This document shows positions 33,858 through 42,981 of a DNA stretch of 64,000 bases, one piece after another. The DNA comes from Salegentibacter sp. (GTDB lineage: Bacteria > Bacteroidota > Bacteroidia > Flavobacteriales > Flavobacteriaceae). The stretch spans positions 3,722,514 through 3,786,513 of the forward strand of contig CP051246.1 in the NCBI GenBank assembly GCA_017795085.1, given 5' to 3'. Every line of letters begins with the position of its first letter. Position 1 is the stretch's first letter. The notes beneath the pieces were generated by a model. That model was not told the origin of the DNA and searched no databases. It saw only the letters and a program-made list of their open reading frames with translations. A program made the translations under genes and the position numbers.

Positions 33858-34141
33858 TGCCCGGTAACATAAACCAAGTTGTATGGACAAGGCAAGCCAG
33901 GGAATCCCTTAAGGCTATTCTAGACTACAGATATAAAGATATTCCCTCAGCAAGAAAAATTGTCAGAAGTGATATTATTGGCTCATCCAAGGAAATTGTA
34001 TTTTCTGAACAGTACCAGCGCGATGATATATTTCCCGAATACAGAAGAATAATCGTACGAGACTATAAAGTACTTTATAAAGAACTAAAAGGAGTTGCTT
34101 ATATACTTAACGTAGTATGTACTAAAGCAAGTAACAAATAA
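33857..34141 (+). CDS. ParE/RelE-superfamily toxin
   Basis: A 94-residue basic protein with the ParE/RelE fold pattern: VVWTRQARESLKAILDYRYK, PSARKIVRSDIIGSSKEIVF, and the terminal strands YRRIIVRDYKVLYKELKGVA. RelE members cut mRNA on the ribosome, ParE members poison gyrase; which applies is not decided. The ATG at 33857 overlaps the antitoxin's TGA by one base; an in-frame TTG at 33854 is less likely. The pair probably stabilises the element. Confidence 0.85.
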   Translation: MPGNINQVVWTRQARESLKAILDYRYKDIPSARKIVRSDIIGSSKEIVFSEQYQRDDIFPEYRRIIVRDYKVLYKELKGVAYILNVVCTKASNK

Positions 34142-34469
34142 TTATACTCTTATAAAATACGCACGAAGTAAGAGGATTTAAGTATTAATACTCTTTAGAC
34201 CAAATTAAAAATTTAGAAGGAGCTTTAAAGAACAGCAAAAGGGAAACACCAAGACCTTGAAGCAGCTATTAGAGTAAAAGAATAATTAAAATAAAATTTT
34301 CGAATCAATTTTAAATGATACCACTTCACGAGAATTTAAGATTATTCTGGATTAATTTAAGATAATTACGGTTTTCCATATTTTTCTTCTTAAAATTCTC
34401 GTATTTTTACGCAAAACTGTGAATATCCAGTAGATTTCCGTGTTATATGATTATTTTTAAAAATAAAGA
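34142..34469. other. Intergenic region with a possible coding remnant
   Basis: About 330 bp, A/T-rich. A helical coding fragment seems to begin near 34195 (LDQIKNLEGALKNSK) and continue in another frame to a stop at 34283-34285 (HQDLEAAIRVKE), which looks like a decayed gene end. No intact gene is supported. Otherwise nothing assignable. Confidence 0.3.
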
Positions 34470-35318
34470 ATGTCTGAATCAAATTATTGGTTAGCAACTA
34501 TTCAAGCTCCAAAGGAGAATAAAAAAGATATTCAAAAAATAAGATCACTATCTAAATTAGAATTTCAAGACTATGCTAAATGGATTCAGGAATTGAACGA
34601 ATATCAGAAAGAAAATTTCTTATTTAAAATTCTTCCTCTAAATCATAAAGATTTTCATTCTAAAGTTGAATTTTATAAAAATAAATATGAGATGGATAGA
34701 AATAATGGTCATTCAATATTCATTGATTTAAACCGGCATATATTGAATTGTCTATTTTCATTTAGAACATATTTAGATCATACAGAATCAAGACTAAAAA
34801 AGAAATTTGGTAAAAACTCTAAAGAGTTTATATCATTCAAAGAATTGACATCTAATTGTTTTGATAATTATTTCTCATATCGGTTCTTATACAAACTAAG
34901 AAATTATGCACAACACTGCGGACTCCCCACCGGTTCAATTACTTTTAATGAAAATGCAAACGGAAAAAATTTAAGAATTGAGTTTTCGAGAGATGACTTA
35001 CTAAAAAAATATGACTCGTGGGGCAAGCACGTTAAACCTGATCTTGAAAACCAAAAGCCAGAATTCGATTTAATTCCCTTATTAGATGAATTAGTTGGTC
35101 ATATAGATTTAATTAATAAAAAAATGGATGTCCACTTGAAAAAAGACATTCAAAGACAAGCATTTCAACTTTTTTCTTTAATTGATGAGACTCAAAAAAA
35201 AGGATCAGGTGAACCAATAATTTTAAGGTTCTTGCCAAAAGAAAAAAGTTCAAATATGAAAATAGGGTGGTTTCCCTACGAAGTAATATCCAAGGTTACG
35301 GGGATAAAATTTAATTAG
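34470..35318 (+). CDS. Uncharacterised protein with a HEPN-type RNxxxH motif
   Basis: A 282-residue, A/T-rich-coded, mostly helical soluble protein that I cannot place in a named family. It contains RNYAQH at Arg144-His149 in the context FLYKLRNYAQHCGLP, which fits the R-(N/D/H)-x3-H active-site motif of HEPN ribonucleases, preceded by helices (HILNCLFSFRTYLDHTESRL) as in HEPN four-helix folds. Its position between a toxin-antitoxin pair and a type I restriction/Hachiman island supports a defence role. The gene stands alone (152 bp or more on either side). An RNase activity is inferred from one motif only. Confidence 0.6.
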   Translation: MSESNYWLATIQAPKENKKDIQKIRSLSKLEFQDYAKWIQELNEYQKENFLFKILPLNHKDFHSKVEFYKNKYEMDRNNGHSIFIDLNRHILNCLFSFRTYLDHTESRLKKKFGKNSKEFISFKELTSNCFDNYFSYRFLYKLRNYAQHCGLPTGSITFNENANGKNLRIEFSRDDLLKKYDSWGKHVKPDLENQKPEFDLIPLLDELVGHIDLINKKMDVHLKKDIQRQAFQLFSLIDETQKKGSGEPIILRFLPKEKSSNMKIGWFPYEVISKVTGIKFN

Positions 35319-35601
35319 AACAATTAAAATTATTGTCAAGTCGGTCCATCGCCAATAGCCGGCAGCGTTAGAAAGAAAATAATTAACTTGACCAACAAAC
35401 CAATACTAAGCCGACAAATCCGCATCCCTAATCTCGCAACTTGCGTTAGCGTGCCTAGCGAACAATGACCGGCCTTCAGGTGCTCATTAGGTTTCAATCT
35501 TTAGAATCCTTTAACATTAGAAAGATTTTTCCTAAATTGCTGCGGCTTCTTTCCCTACTTCATGAAGCTAATATATAATTACTTGTTATACCCGAATCTT
35601 A

Positions 35602-37167
35602 ATGGCCAAAGAAAAAAAGAAAAAAGAAAAATCTATTGAAGAAAGTCTGTGGGATGCTGCCAATAAACTGCGGGGCTCTATTGAACCTTCAGAATACAAG
35701 CACGTAGTACTGGGGCTTATCTTCCTGAAATTTGCCAGTGATAAATTTGAAGTGCGCCGCGAGGAGCTTATCGCCGAAGGCAAAGGAAAGTACCTTGAAA
35801 TGAAAGACTTCTACAATATGAAGAACGTCTTTTTCCTGGCGGAGACTTCCCGGTGGAATTATCTTATTAGAAATGCGAAACAGGACGATATCGCCTTAAA
35901 GATCGATACCGCCCTAAACCAGATCGAAAAGAACAACCCTTCGCTAAAAGGAGCTTTGCCCGATAATTACTTTTCCCGGTTGGGACTGGATAAAAGTAAA
36001 TTAGGCTCCCTCTTAGATACCATCAATAAAATAGACACCCAAAAAGACCAATCCCAGGATGTTGTTGGGCGTGTTTATGAATACTTCCTATCAAAATTCG
36101 CTTTGGCAGAAGGGAAAGGAAAGGGGGAATTTTATACGCCAAAAAGTATTGTGAACCTTATTGCAGAAATGATTGAACCCTATAAAGGGATTATTTACGA
36201 TCCGGCTTGTGGTTCTGGTGGGATGTTTGTGCAGTCTATCAAGTTTATAGAAAGCCACCACGGGAGCAAACAGGAAATATCCATTTACGGCCAGGAATAT
36301 ACCAATACTACGTATAAACTGGCAAAAATGAACCTGGCTATTCGCGGGATATCTGCAAACCTGGGTGAAAAAGCCGCCGATACTTTTAGCAACGACCAGC
36401 ATAAGGATTTAAAAGCTGATTATATTATGGCCAACCCACCCTTTAATCAAAAGGACTGGCGTGGGCCGCAGGAGTTGGTAGATGATCCCCGATGGCAGGG
36501 GTATGAAGTGCCTCCAAAAAGTAATGCAAACTACGGCTGGATCTTAAATATGGTTTCCAAACTATCAGATGATGGCGTGGCTGGGTTTATTTTGGCCAAT
36601 GGTGCTTTATCTGGCGGTGGCGAAGAAAATAAAATTAGGAGAAAGCTGGTAGAAAACAACTTGGTGGAAGCTATTGTAATTTTACCACAGAATATGTTTT
36701 ATACCACTAATATAAGCGTAACTGTTTGGATTCTTAATAAAAATAAAACTGCACATACCCGTTCTATCGGGGACGAAGAACGCCACTACCGCGATCGGGA
36801 AGAGGAAGTGCTGTTTATGGACTTACGCCAGATTGGAGAACCATTTGAAAAGAAATTTATCCAGTTTAGCCCGCAGCATATTCAGGATATTTCCAAAACC
36901 TACCACGATTGGCAACAGGAAAATACAGATTATAAAGATATACCGGAATATTGCTACAGTGCCACCAAAGCAGCTATTGCAAAGAAGGATTTTTCCCTGG
37001 TACCCAGCAAATATATTGAATTTGTAAACCGGGATGAAAATATTGATTTTGATTCCAAGATGGTGAGTTTACAGAGTGAACTCACAGAATTATTGCAACA
37101 GGAAGAACAATCTAAAAAGGAATTGGTAGACGTTTTTAAAGAGCTGGGCTATGCAATCAAACTATAG
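35602..37167 (+). CDS. hsdM: Type I restriction-modification methyltransferase subunit HsdM
   Basis: A 521-residue N6-adenine DNA methyltransferase. The HsdM N-terminal helical domain (ESLWDAANKLRGSIEPSEYK) is followed by GEFYTPKSIVNLIAEM, SAM-binding motif I IYDPACGSGGMF (about residue 199) and catalytic motif IV NPPFN (about residue 278). The gene overlaps hsdS by 17 bp. With hsdS and hsdR it makes a complete type I system, although three foreign genes separate hsdS from hsdR. Confidence 0.96.
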   Translation: MAKEKKKKEKSIEESLWDAANKLRGSIEPSEYKHVVLGLIFLKFASDKFEVRREELIAEGKGKYLEMKDFYNMKNVFFLAETSRWNYLIRNAKQDDIALKIDTALNQIEKNNPSLKGALPDNYFSRLGLDKSKLGSLLDTINKIDTQKDQSQDVVGRVYEYFLSKFALAEGKGKGEFYTPKSIVNLIAEMIEPYKGIIYDPACGSGGMFVQSIKFIESHHGSKQEISIYGQEYTNTTYKLAKMNLAIRGISANLGEKAADTFSNDQHKDLKADYIMANPPFNQKDWRGPQELVDDPRWQGYEVPPKSNANYGWILNMVSKLSDDGVAGFILANGALSGGGEENKIRRKLVENNLVEAIVILPQNMFYTTNISVTVWILNKNKTAHTRSIGDEERHYRDREEEVLFMDLRQIGEPFEKKFIQFSPQHIQDISKTYHDWQQENTDYKDIPEYCYSATKAAIAKKDFSLVPSKYIEFVNRDENIDFDSKMVSLQSELTELLQQEEQSKKELVDVFKELGYAIKL

Positions 37168-38413
37168 GCCTATTGGGGATTATATCCAAAAATTGAAAGT
37201 CAGAAATTCAGAAATTAGATATTCTGAGCTCTTAGGTATTAATATAGATAAGTTCTTCATGCCTTCAGTTGCCAATATAGTAGGCACTAACCTCTCCAGG
37301 TATTTAGTTGTTAAACCAGGGCAATTTGCCTGTAATAGAATGCACGTTGGCAGGGATTATAGAATTCCAGTCGCACTTTCAGAAAATGAAAAACCTTTTA
37401 TTGTCTCACCTGCTTATGATGTCTTTGAAATAAAGGATACTTCTATATTATTACCTGAATATTTGATGATGTGGTTTCGTCGTACTGAATTTGATAGAAA
37501 TGCCTGGTTTTATACAGATGCCGATGTGAGAGGCGGTTTGGCCTGGGATGCCTTTTGTAGTATTGAACTTCCCATACCTTCCATAGAAAAACAGCGGGAA
37601 ATTGTAAAGGAATATAATGTGGTTAACAACCGTATAAAATTAAATAAAGAAATAAACCAAAAGCTGGAAGAAATCGCGCAGGCACTGTATAAACACTGGT
37701 TTGTTGATTTTGAATTTCCTAATAAAGAAGGTAAGCCTTATAAATCATCCGGTGGAAAAATGATTTATAATGAGGAGTTGGATAAAGAGATTCCGGAGGG
37801 GTGGATCGCAAGTAGCATTGATGAAATTTGTGATATCGAAGATGGAGATAGAGGGAAAAATTACCCGAAAAAAGAGGAATTCTCTGATGATGGTTATTGC
37901 CTATTTTTAAATGCTGGAAATGTAACCAAATCAGGTTTTGATTTTAGTAATAATAGCTTTGTGAATAAAGAAAAGGATGAATTACTGCGAAAAGGAAAAT
38001 TAAAAAGAAAAGATGTTGTGATGACCACTAGAGGTACGGTTGGGAATATAGGTTACTACAATGATAATTTAGATTTTGAAAATGTCAGGATTAATTCGGG
38101 AATGGTGATTTTAAGAAATCCGAAGATTTCATTCTTTTTATATACGAAAATGAAAAGTGCGGAAATGAAAGATCTTATTATGAATCATTTATCTGGATCT
38201 GCTCAGCCACAATTGCCGATAACAGACATTAAAAGGATGAAATTTCCAATGCCTGGAAAACAAAACAATCTAACAGAAAATTTTAATTCAAAAGTTACTC
38301 CATTGCAAAATTCAATAGATGGTAAAAATTTGCAAATTAGATATTTAAATCAACTTAAGAATCTTCTGCTTTCGAGAATGGCAAGTGTAGAAGAGAAAAA
38401 GGAAATAACCTAA
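37151..38413 (+). CDS. hsdS: Type I restriction-modification specificity subunit HsdS
   Basis: A 420-residue protein with two target-recognition domains separated by conserved helices: the first TRD about residues 1-150 (ending CSIELPIPSIEKQREIVKEY), the central helix (EINQKLEEIAQALYKHWFVD, FEFP), the second TRD from about residue 215 (IPEGWIASSIDEICDIEDGD) to LPITDIKRMKFPMP, and a terminal helix. The TRDs set the bipartite target sequence, which cannot be read from here. Translation is probably coupled to hsdM (17-bp overlap). Confidence 0.94.
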   Translation: MQSNYRPIGDYIQKLKVRNSEIRYSELLGINIDKFFMPSVANIVGTNLSRYLVVKPGQFACNRMHVGRDYRIPVALSENEKPFIVSPAYDVFEIKDTSILLPEYLMMWFRRTEFDRNAWFYTDADVRGGLAWDAFCSIELPIPSIEKQREIVKEYNVVNNRIKLNKEINQKLEEIAQALYKHWFVDFEFPNKEGKPYKSSGGKMIYNEELDKEIPEGWIASSIDEICDIEDGDRGKNYPKKEEFSDDGYCLFLNAGNVTKSGFDFSNNSFVNKEKDELLRKGKLKRKDVVMTTRGTVGNIGYYNDNLDFENVRINSGMVILRNPKISFFLYTKMKSAEMKDLIMNHLSGSAQPQLPITDIKRMKFPMPGKQNNLTENFNSKVTPLQNSIDGKNLQIRYLNQLKNLLLSRMASVEEKKEIT

Positions 38414-38533
38414 TTTTTATAAAGCGACAGGTTAATTTTAAAAATAAGATGACAATCTACCAACCTTTTAACTTTGACCTAACTTCATCTGGAGAACAAC
38501 AAATAATTTTCTAAATATGTTAATTTTAAAAAA

Positions 38534-39421
38534 ATGGATAAATATCTTACTAACACTAAGAAATTAGTTAATCATATTTATTGGTTCTATGAAGATTTAG
38601 AAACCTTTCCTCAAAAAGATCACTACGGTTTGTCCATAAATTTTACCGATTTAAAAGAGAGAAAGGATGATTTTTTATCGGAACTAATTAATACAGTTGT
38701 TAGCTGGGTTTATAATAACACTAAAGCTAAAGATTTGTTAGATAAAAGATTTGAAGAAACAGGTGATTATGGCAACGCTATGAACTTTGTTACGAATCAA
38801 GCCTATAAAAAATTTAGAAAAGGATATCCTCAAGGTCAGTTTGGAGAATTGTTATTGTTCAATTTAATTCAGCATTATTACAAAGCCGTGCCATTGTTGA
38901 GAAAGCAAAATATTACTACATCTACTGGTCATGAAAGGTTTGGAGCAGATGCTATTCATTATAAAAAGGAAGGGAGTCAAAATATTTTTTTATTAGGAGA
39001 ATCAAAGTGTTATAAAAGCAAATATGGTTTTAATTCAGCATTTGAGACTTCATTGAACAGTATAGTTAGTTCTTTCAACTCACTAGATAAAGAAATTGAT
39101 TTGTATTTATATGATGATTTTTTAGATCCCCATTTAGAAGAAATAGTTAAAGCATATAAGGATAACAAATTAACTGATGTCAAATTTGAATTGGTCTGTA
39201 TGGTTGCATATAATGAAACTAATAAGATTTCAGGCAATAACGAAAATAGTATCAAGGAAAAAATTAAAGAAATAATTAAAGAAAGATGTAAAAATTTTGA
39301 TAAAGGTAAATTTGATGAAATAAATGAGGCTTTGCTGACTAGAATAAATTATATCATTTTTCCAATTTGGGAATTAGATTTATTCTTGGAAGAATTTCAA
39401 TCTAAAGTTGGTTCAGTATGA
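38534..39421 (+). CDS. hamA: Hachiman HamA nuclease (DUF1837)
   Basis: A 295-residue protein with the DUF1837/HamA core: YPQGQFGELLLFNLIQHYYK, RFGADAIHYKKEG and FLLGESKCYKSKYGF, giving the D-x(n)-E-x-K arrangement of a PD-(D/E)xK-type nuclease (Asp about 138, Glu about 155, Lys 157). HamA is the effector of the two-gene Hachiman antiphage system and works with the HamB helicase, whose gene overlaps it by 4 bp. Codon use is far more A/T-rich than hsdM and hsdR on either side. It starts 120 bp after hsdS. Confidence 0.88.
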   Translation: MDKYLTNTKKLVNHIYWFYEDLETFPQKDHYGLSINFTDLKERKDDFLSELINTVVSWVYNNTKAKDLLDKRFEETGDYGNAMNFVTNQAYKKFRKGYPQGQFGELLLFNLIQHYYKAVPLLRKQNITTSTGHERFGADAIHYKKEGSQNIFLLGESKCYKSKYGFNSAFETSLNSIVSSFNSLDKEIDLYLYDDFLDPHLEEIVKAYKDNKLTDVKFELVCMVAYNETNKISGNNENSIKEKIKEIIKERCKNFDKGKFDEINEALLTRINYIIFPIWELDLFLEEFQSKVGSV

Positions 39422-41946
39422 TATTGGGCAGACATAGAGATATAGTTGATTTCTTACTGAATTTTGAACATACATCGATTGCTGTTAAATTACAGTTGCT
39501 CAATAAAGGGGAAAATTCTATTCCTGATGCTAAACTATACCAAGCTATTGGGGCAATAGATTATTATTCGAGAAACTCAGACGATAAGTCCAAGCAATTA
39601 GTTATTGTCTTATCATCCATATTGTATACTTATAAAAAAGAACATTGGGAAGGGCTAAATCAATTTTTGATTATAGTATTATCTAGAATCGGATTTGCTC
39701 CATCTGCAGTAATGGTTGATGAAGGATATGATCAAAATTCAAATACATTTAGTCCATTAAATAGCTTCATAAACCAATTATCTACTGCCGTTAATCATTT
39801 AAAAAATGAAGTTTCAATAAGGGATAAGATTTATTTGTTGACAGATTTTCAAAAAGAAATATGGAATAAATGTTCAGAATCAAAATTTATTGGAATTTCA
39901 GCCCCTACTTCTGCTGGCAAATCTTTTGTTATACTTTTAAAATGTATCGATAAGATAATTAGTGCAGGTGGTAATATTGTATATATAGTTCCTACCTTAA
40001 GTTTGATTAATCAGGTGGTATATGATTTTCATCGGAAATTAAAAGAATTCCAACTTGAAAAATATGAGATCCTTACTAATTACAATCAAAATAGGAACAA
40101 AAATATTGTTTATGTTTTGACACCTGAAAGAGCAATTTCAGCATATAATGAACAGAATAACCCTTTTGGTAATGTCAATTCATTTATTGTTGATGAAATT
40201 CAAAATATTGAGAGAATAGAGAATAAGGATGATGAAAGATCAAAAATACTTTTTGATAGTCTTGTAGAACTTAGCTTCAGTAACAATCCAGATTTAATTA
40301 TTTTTAGTGGACCAAGAGTTTCTGGTCTTAAGAATATGGGATTTGACATTTTTCAACAATCCAGTTCTCAGGAAATAAGTACATTTTCATCACCGGTAAC
40401 TAATTTCACTTATAGCATTTCAAAAAAAGGAAAAAAATATTTTTTCAATCAATATTCTCAGGTTAATGAGAATCATTCTGCAATAGAAATAAGAAACACT
40501 GATTATCTAAAAATTGGAGGAAAACGATATGATGATAAATATTTATCTTATTTGAACACGTTTCTTACCCTTCTAGTGCCCAATAGTAAAAATATTATTT
40601 TTTCTCCAACTTCTGGTACAGCAAGAAAAATAGCTATTTACTTAGCTAAAAATTCCAAAAATACAACTGATAATAATAAAATGAGAGATCTGATAAAGTA
40701 TGTATCAGATACCGTTCATCCAAATTATGATTTATGTGAAACCCTGGATAAAAAAATTGCTTATCATCACGGAAAAGTTCCATTTCATATAAGAAACGTT
40801 TTAGAATATGGAATAAAGGAAAAAATGGTTGATAATGTTGTTTGTACAACAACACTAATGCAGGGAGTTAATTTACCGGCACAAAATGTAATTATGCGAA
40901 ATGGATATCTTTCCACTAAAAAAATTCAAGGTATAATGCCTGAATTAACTAATTACGAAATCTCTAATCTCCGAGGACGTGCAGGTAGGTTGTTAAAGGA
41001 TTTTATAGGAAGGACGTATGTATTAGACGAAAATGCTTTTGAGGAAGAATCTGAAAGACAACAAAACTTATTCAATGATGAAAACAAAGATTTGAAGTCA
41101 GGTTATGGTAAAATTTTCAATGAAAATAAATCAGAAATAACAGATGCTGTATTTAACAATAAAAGTAATGAAGAGCAGACTGATGAAGTAGGAAATGATA
41201 GTAAGTTCTTGATAACATATATACGGTTTAATTTACTGAAACATGGCCTGGATTGTTTGGAAAGATTAAACTCAGTAGGTATTGACTTTGATATTGATGA
41301 TCTAACGTCGATAAGAAATGAATTGATTGAAGAATTAGTGGTTCCAGTTGAAATCTGTCTTAAAAATAGATATGTAGATCCATTAATAATTGATAATATT
41401 TTTAAGAATATTGATTCTTATGAAATTCCTACCTCTATTAATAATCCAAATTTAGCCAGTGACCTTTATATACTGGTTAGTAAAATAATGAGAAATTATC
41501 CAAATTACTATAGTAAATACTTCAACAGAGAATTGCCTGATTATTTCTTTTATACAGTAGTTGATTGGGTTAAAGAGAAACCTTTGCGAGAAATTTTAAG
41601 CGCAGAATATTTTAATGATTCTAATAATATTGATAAAAAAATCATTGAGATACAAAAAGATATTTGTTTTGATTTGAGTACAATGTTAAAGCCTTTTTAC
41701 TCTATTAAAAATTTAGATTCTAATATAATTAGTTGTATTGAAATGGGAGCGTATAAACCCTTAACCTTACAACTTATCAGTTTAAATATACCAAGAGAAG
41801 TATCAATTATACTTAAAAATTCAATATTTCAAGAAATACAATTAACAGAAGGAGAATTTACAGACAACCATGTAACGCAGATCATTAAAGAGAATATGGA
41901 TAAAATAAATTTTTGGAATCAGATTCAATTAACTCATTTAATTTAG
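39418..41946 (+). CDS. hamB: Hachiman HamB helicase
   Basis: An 842-residue superfamily 2 helicase. Motif I is GISAPTSAGKSFVIL (about residue 160), motif II is FIVDEIQNIE (about residue 258), motif III region IIFSGPRVSG, and motif VI is LRGRAGRLLKD (about residue 520) after TTTLMQGVNLPAQN. The Ski2/Hel308-like order and a long helical C-terminus fit HamB. Its start overlaps hamA (ATGA-type), so both are made together. HamB is thought to sense or unwind aberrant DNA and release HamA activity. The whole gene is markedly A/T-rich. Confidence 0.88.
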   Translation: MILGRHRDIVDFLLNFEHTSIAVKLQLLNKGENSIPDAKLYQAIGAIDYYSRNSDDKSKQLVIVLSSILYTYKKEHWEGLNQFLIIVLSRIGFAPSAVMVDEGYDQNSNTFSPLNSFINQLSTAVNHLKNEVSIRDKIYLLTDFQKEIWNKCSESKFIGISAPTSAGKSFVILLKCIDKIISAGGNIVYIVPTLSLINQVVYDFHRKLKEFQLEKYEILTNYNQNRNKNIVYVLTPERAISAYNEQNNPFGNVNSFIVDEIQNIERIENKDDERSKILFDSLVELSFSNNPDLIIFSGPRVSGLKNMGFDIFQQSSSQEISTFSSPVTNFTYSISKKGKKYFFNQYSQVNENHSAIEIRNTDYLKIGGKRYDDKYLSYLNTFLTLLVPNSKNIIFSPTSGTARKIAIYLAKNSKNTTDNNKMRDLIKYVSDTVHPNYDLCETLDKKIAYHHGKVPFHIRNVLEYGIKEKMVDNVVCTTTLMQGVNLPAQNVIMRNGYLSTKKIQGIMPELTNYEISNLRGRAGRLLKDFIGRTYVLDENAFEEESERQQNLFNDENKDLKSGYGKIFNENKSEITDAVFNNKSNEEQTDEVGNDSKFLITYIRFNLLKHGLDCLERLNSVGIDFDIDDLTSIRNELIEELVVPVEICLKNRYVDPLIIDNIFKNIDSYEIPTSINNPNLASDLYILVSKIMRNYPNYYSKYFNRELPDYFFYTVVDWVKEKPLREILSAEYFNDSNNIDKKIIEIQKDICFDLSTMLKPFYSIKNLDSNIISCIEMGAYKPLTLQLISLNIPREVSIILKNSIFQEIQLTEGEFTDNHVTQIIKENMDKINFWNQIQLTHLI

Positions 41947-41965
41947 TCATTAAACTACAGCACAA

Positions 41966-42970
41966 GTGAATACAAACGGCCTACAACATAACCTGATAGA
42001 GGAGCTAAGCCAGCTTATAGAACAGGGGAAACATCAAATCGCGGTACAGGTAAATAGTACCATGACTTTGGTATTTTGGGAAGTAGGCAAACGCATAAAT
42101 GAAGAAATACTGCAGAATGAACGGGCAGATTATGGTAAAAACATTGTGACAACGGTGTCGTCACAATTGAAAAAGCGTTACGGGAATAGCTTTGGAACCC
42201 GAAATGTAAGAAGAATGATGCAATTTGCCGAGATCTATCCCGATATTCAAATTGTAGATTCCCTTTCAAAACAATTAAGCTGGTCGCATTTTGTGGAACT
42301 ATTTCCCATAAAAAGTAAAGAAACCAGGAATTTTTATGCCCGCCAGATAGCAGAAGAAGGCTGGAGTGTAAGGGAAACCCGGAAGCAAATAGAACGAAAA
42401 GCTTTTGAGCGCAAAGAAATTGCCAAAAGTCAACTGTCACTTTCCGGTACAGAGATGCAACATAGTTTTAAAGACCTTTATTTTCTGGATTTCTTAGGTT
42501 TAAAAGAAGGCTATCTTGAAAATGACCTGGAAGCCGCCATTTTAAAAGAACTGGAGTATTTTATCCTGGAACTGGGGAAAGGATTTGCTTTTATTGAACG
42601 CCAAAAGCGAATGATTATAGACGGGGAAGATTTTTATCTGGACCTGCTTTTCTATCATAGGAAATTAAAACGACTGGTAGCCATCGAATTGAAAATAGGC
42701 AAATTTAAAGCGGCCTTTAAAGGGCAAATGGAACTTTACCTTAAATGGCTTGATAAGTACGAAAAACAAGACGGGGAAGAATATCCCATCGGGTTAATAT
42801 TATGTGCTGAAGCCAGTTCAGAACAAATAGAACTTTTAGAAATGGATAAAAACGGGATCATGGTCGCTGAATACTGGACAGAATTGCCACCAAAGAAAGA
42901 ACTGGAACAAAAAATACACCACGCCCTGATAGCAGCGCGGGAACGTATAGCACAGAAAAAATTACAATAA
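41966..42970 (+). CDS. DUF1016 (YhcG-type) PD-(D/E)xK nuclease protein
   Basis: A 334-residue protein with an N-terminal DUF1016 domain (NLIEELSQLIEQGKHQIAVQ, VFWEVGKRINEEI, FGTRNVRRMMQFAEIYPD) and a C-terminal PD-(D/E)xK nuclease-like domain (MIIDGEDFYLDLLFYHRKLK followed by RLVAIELKIGKFK, where D and ExK are visible). Start is GTG at 41966. Such YhcG-type proteins are often embedded between type I hsd genes; a role in restriction or DNA repair is suspected but unproven. It lies 19 bp after hamB and 11 bp before hsdR, and its base composition resembles hsdR more than hamAB. Confidence 0.88.
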   Translation: MNTNGLQHNLIEELSQLIEQGKHQIAVQVNSTMTLVFWEVGKRINEEILQNERADYGKNIVTTVSSQLKKRYGNSFGTRNVRRMMQFAEIYPDIQIVDSLSKQLSWSHFVELFPIKSKETRNFYARQIAEEGWSVRETRKQIERKAFERKEIAKSQLSLSGTEMQHSFKDLYFLDFLGLKEGYLENDLEAAILKELEYFILELGKGFAFIERQKRMIIDGEDFYLDLLFYHRKLKRLVAIELKIGKFKAAFKGQMELYLKWLDKYEKQDGEEYPIGLILCAEASSEQIELLEMDKNGIMVAEYWTELPPKKELEQKIHHALIAARERIAQKKLQ

Positions 42971-42981
42971 ACCCGGCAGGA

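Noticed and set aside
38449..38514. 21-codon ORF between hsdS and hamA
   Set aside because: ATG to TAA is intact but too short, without leader or family; listed only as a possible remnant.
42015..42440. 141-codon minus-strand frame antisense to the DUF1016 gene
   Set aside because: Fully inside a strongly supported gene on the other strand with Phe/Leu/Ser-rich shadow composition.
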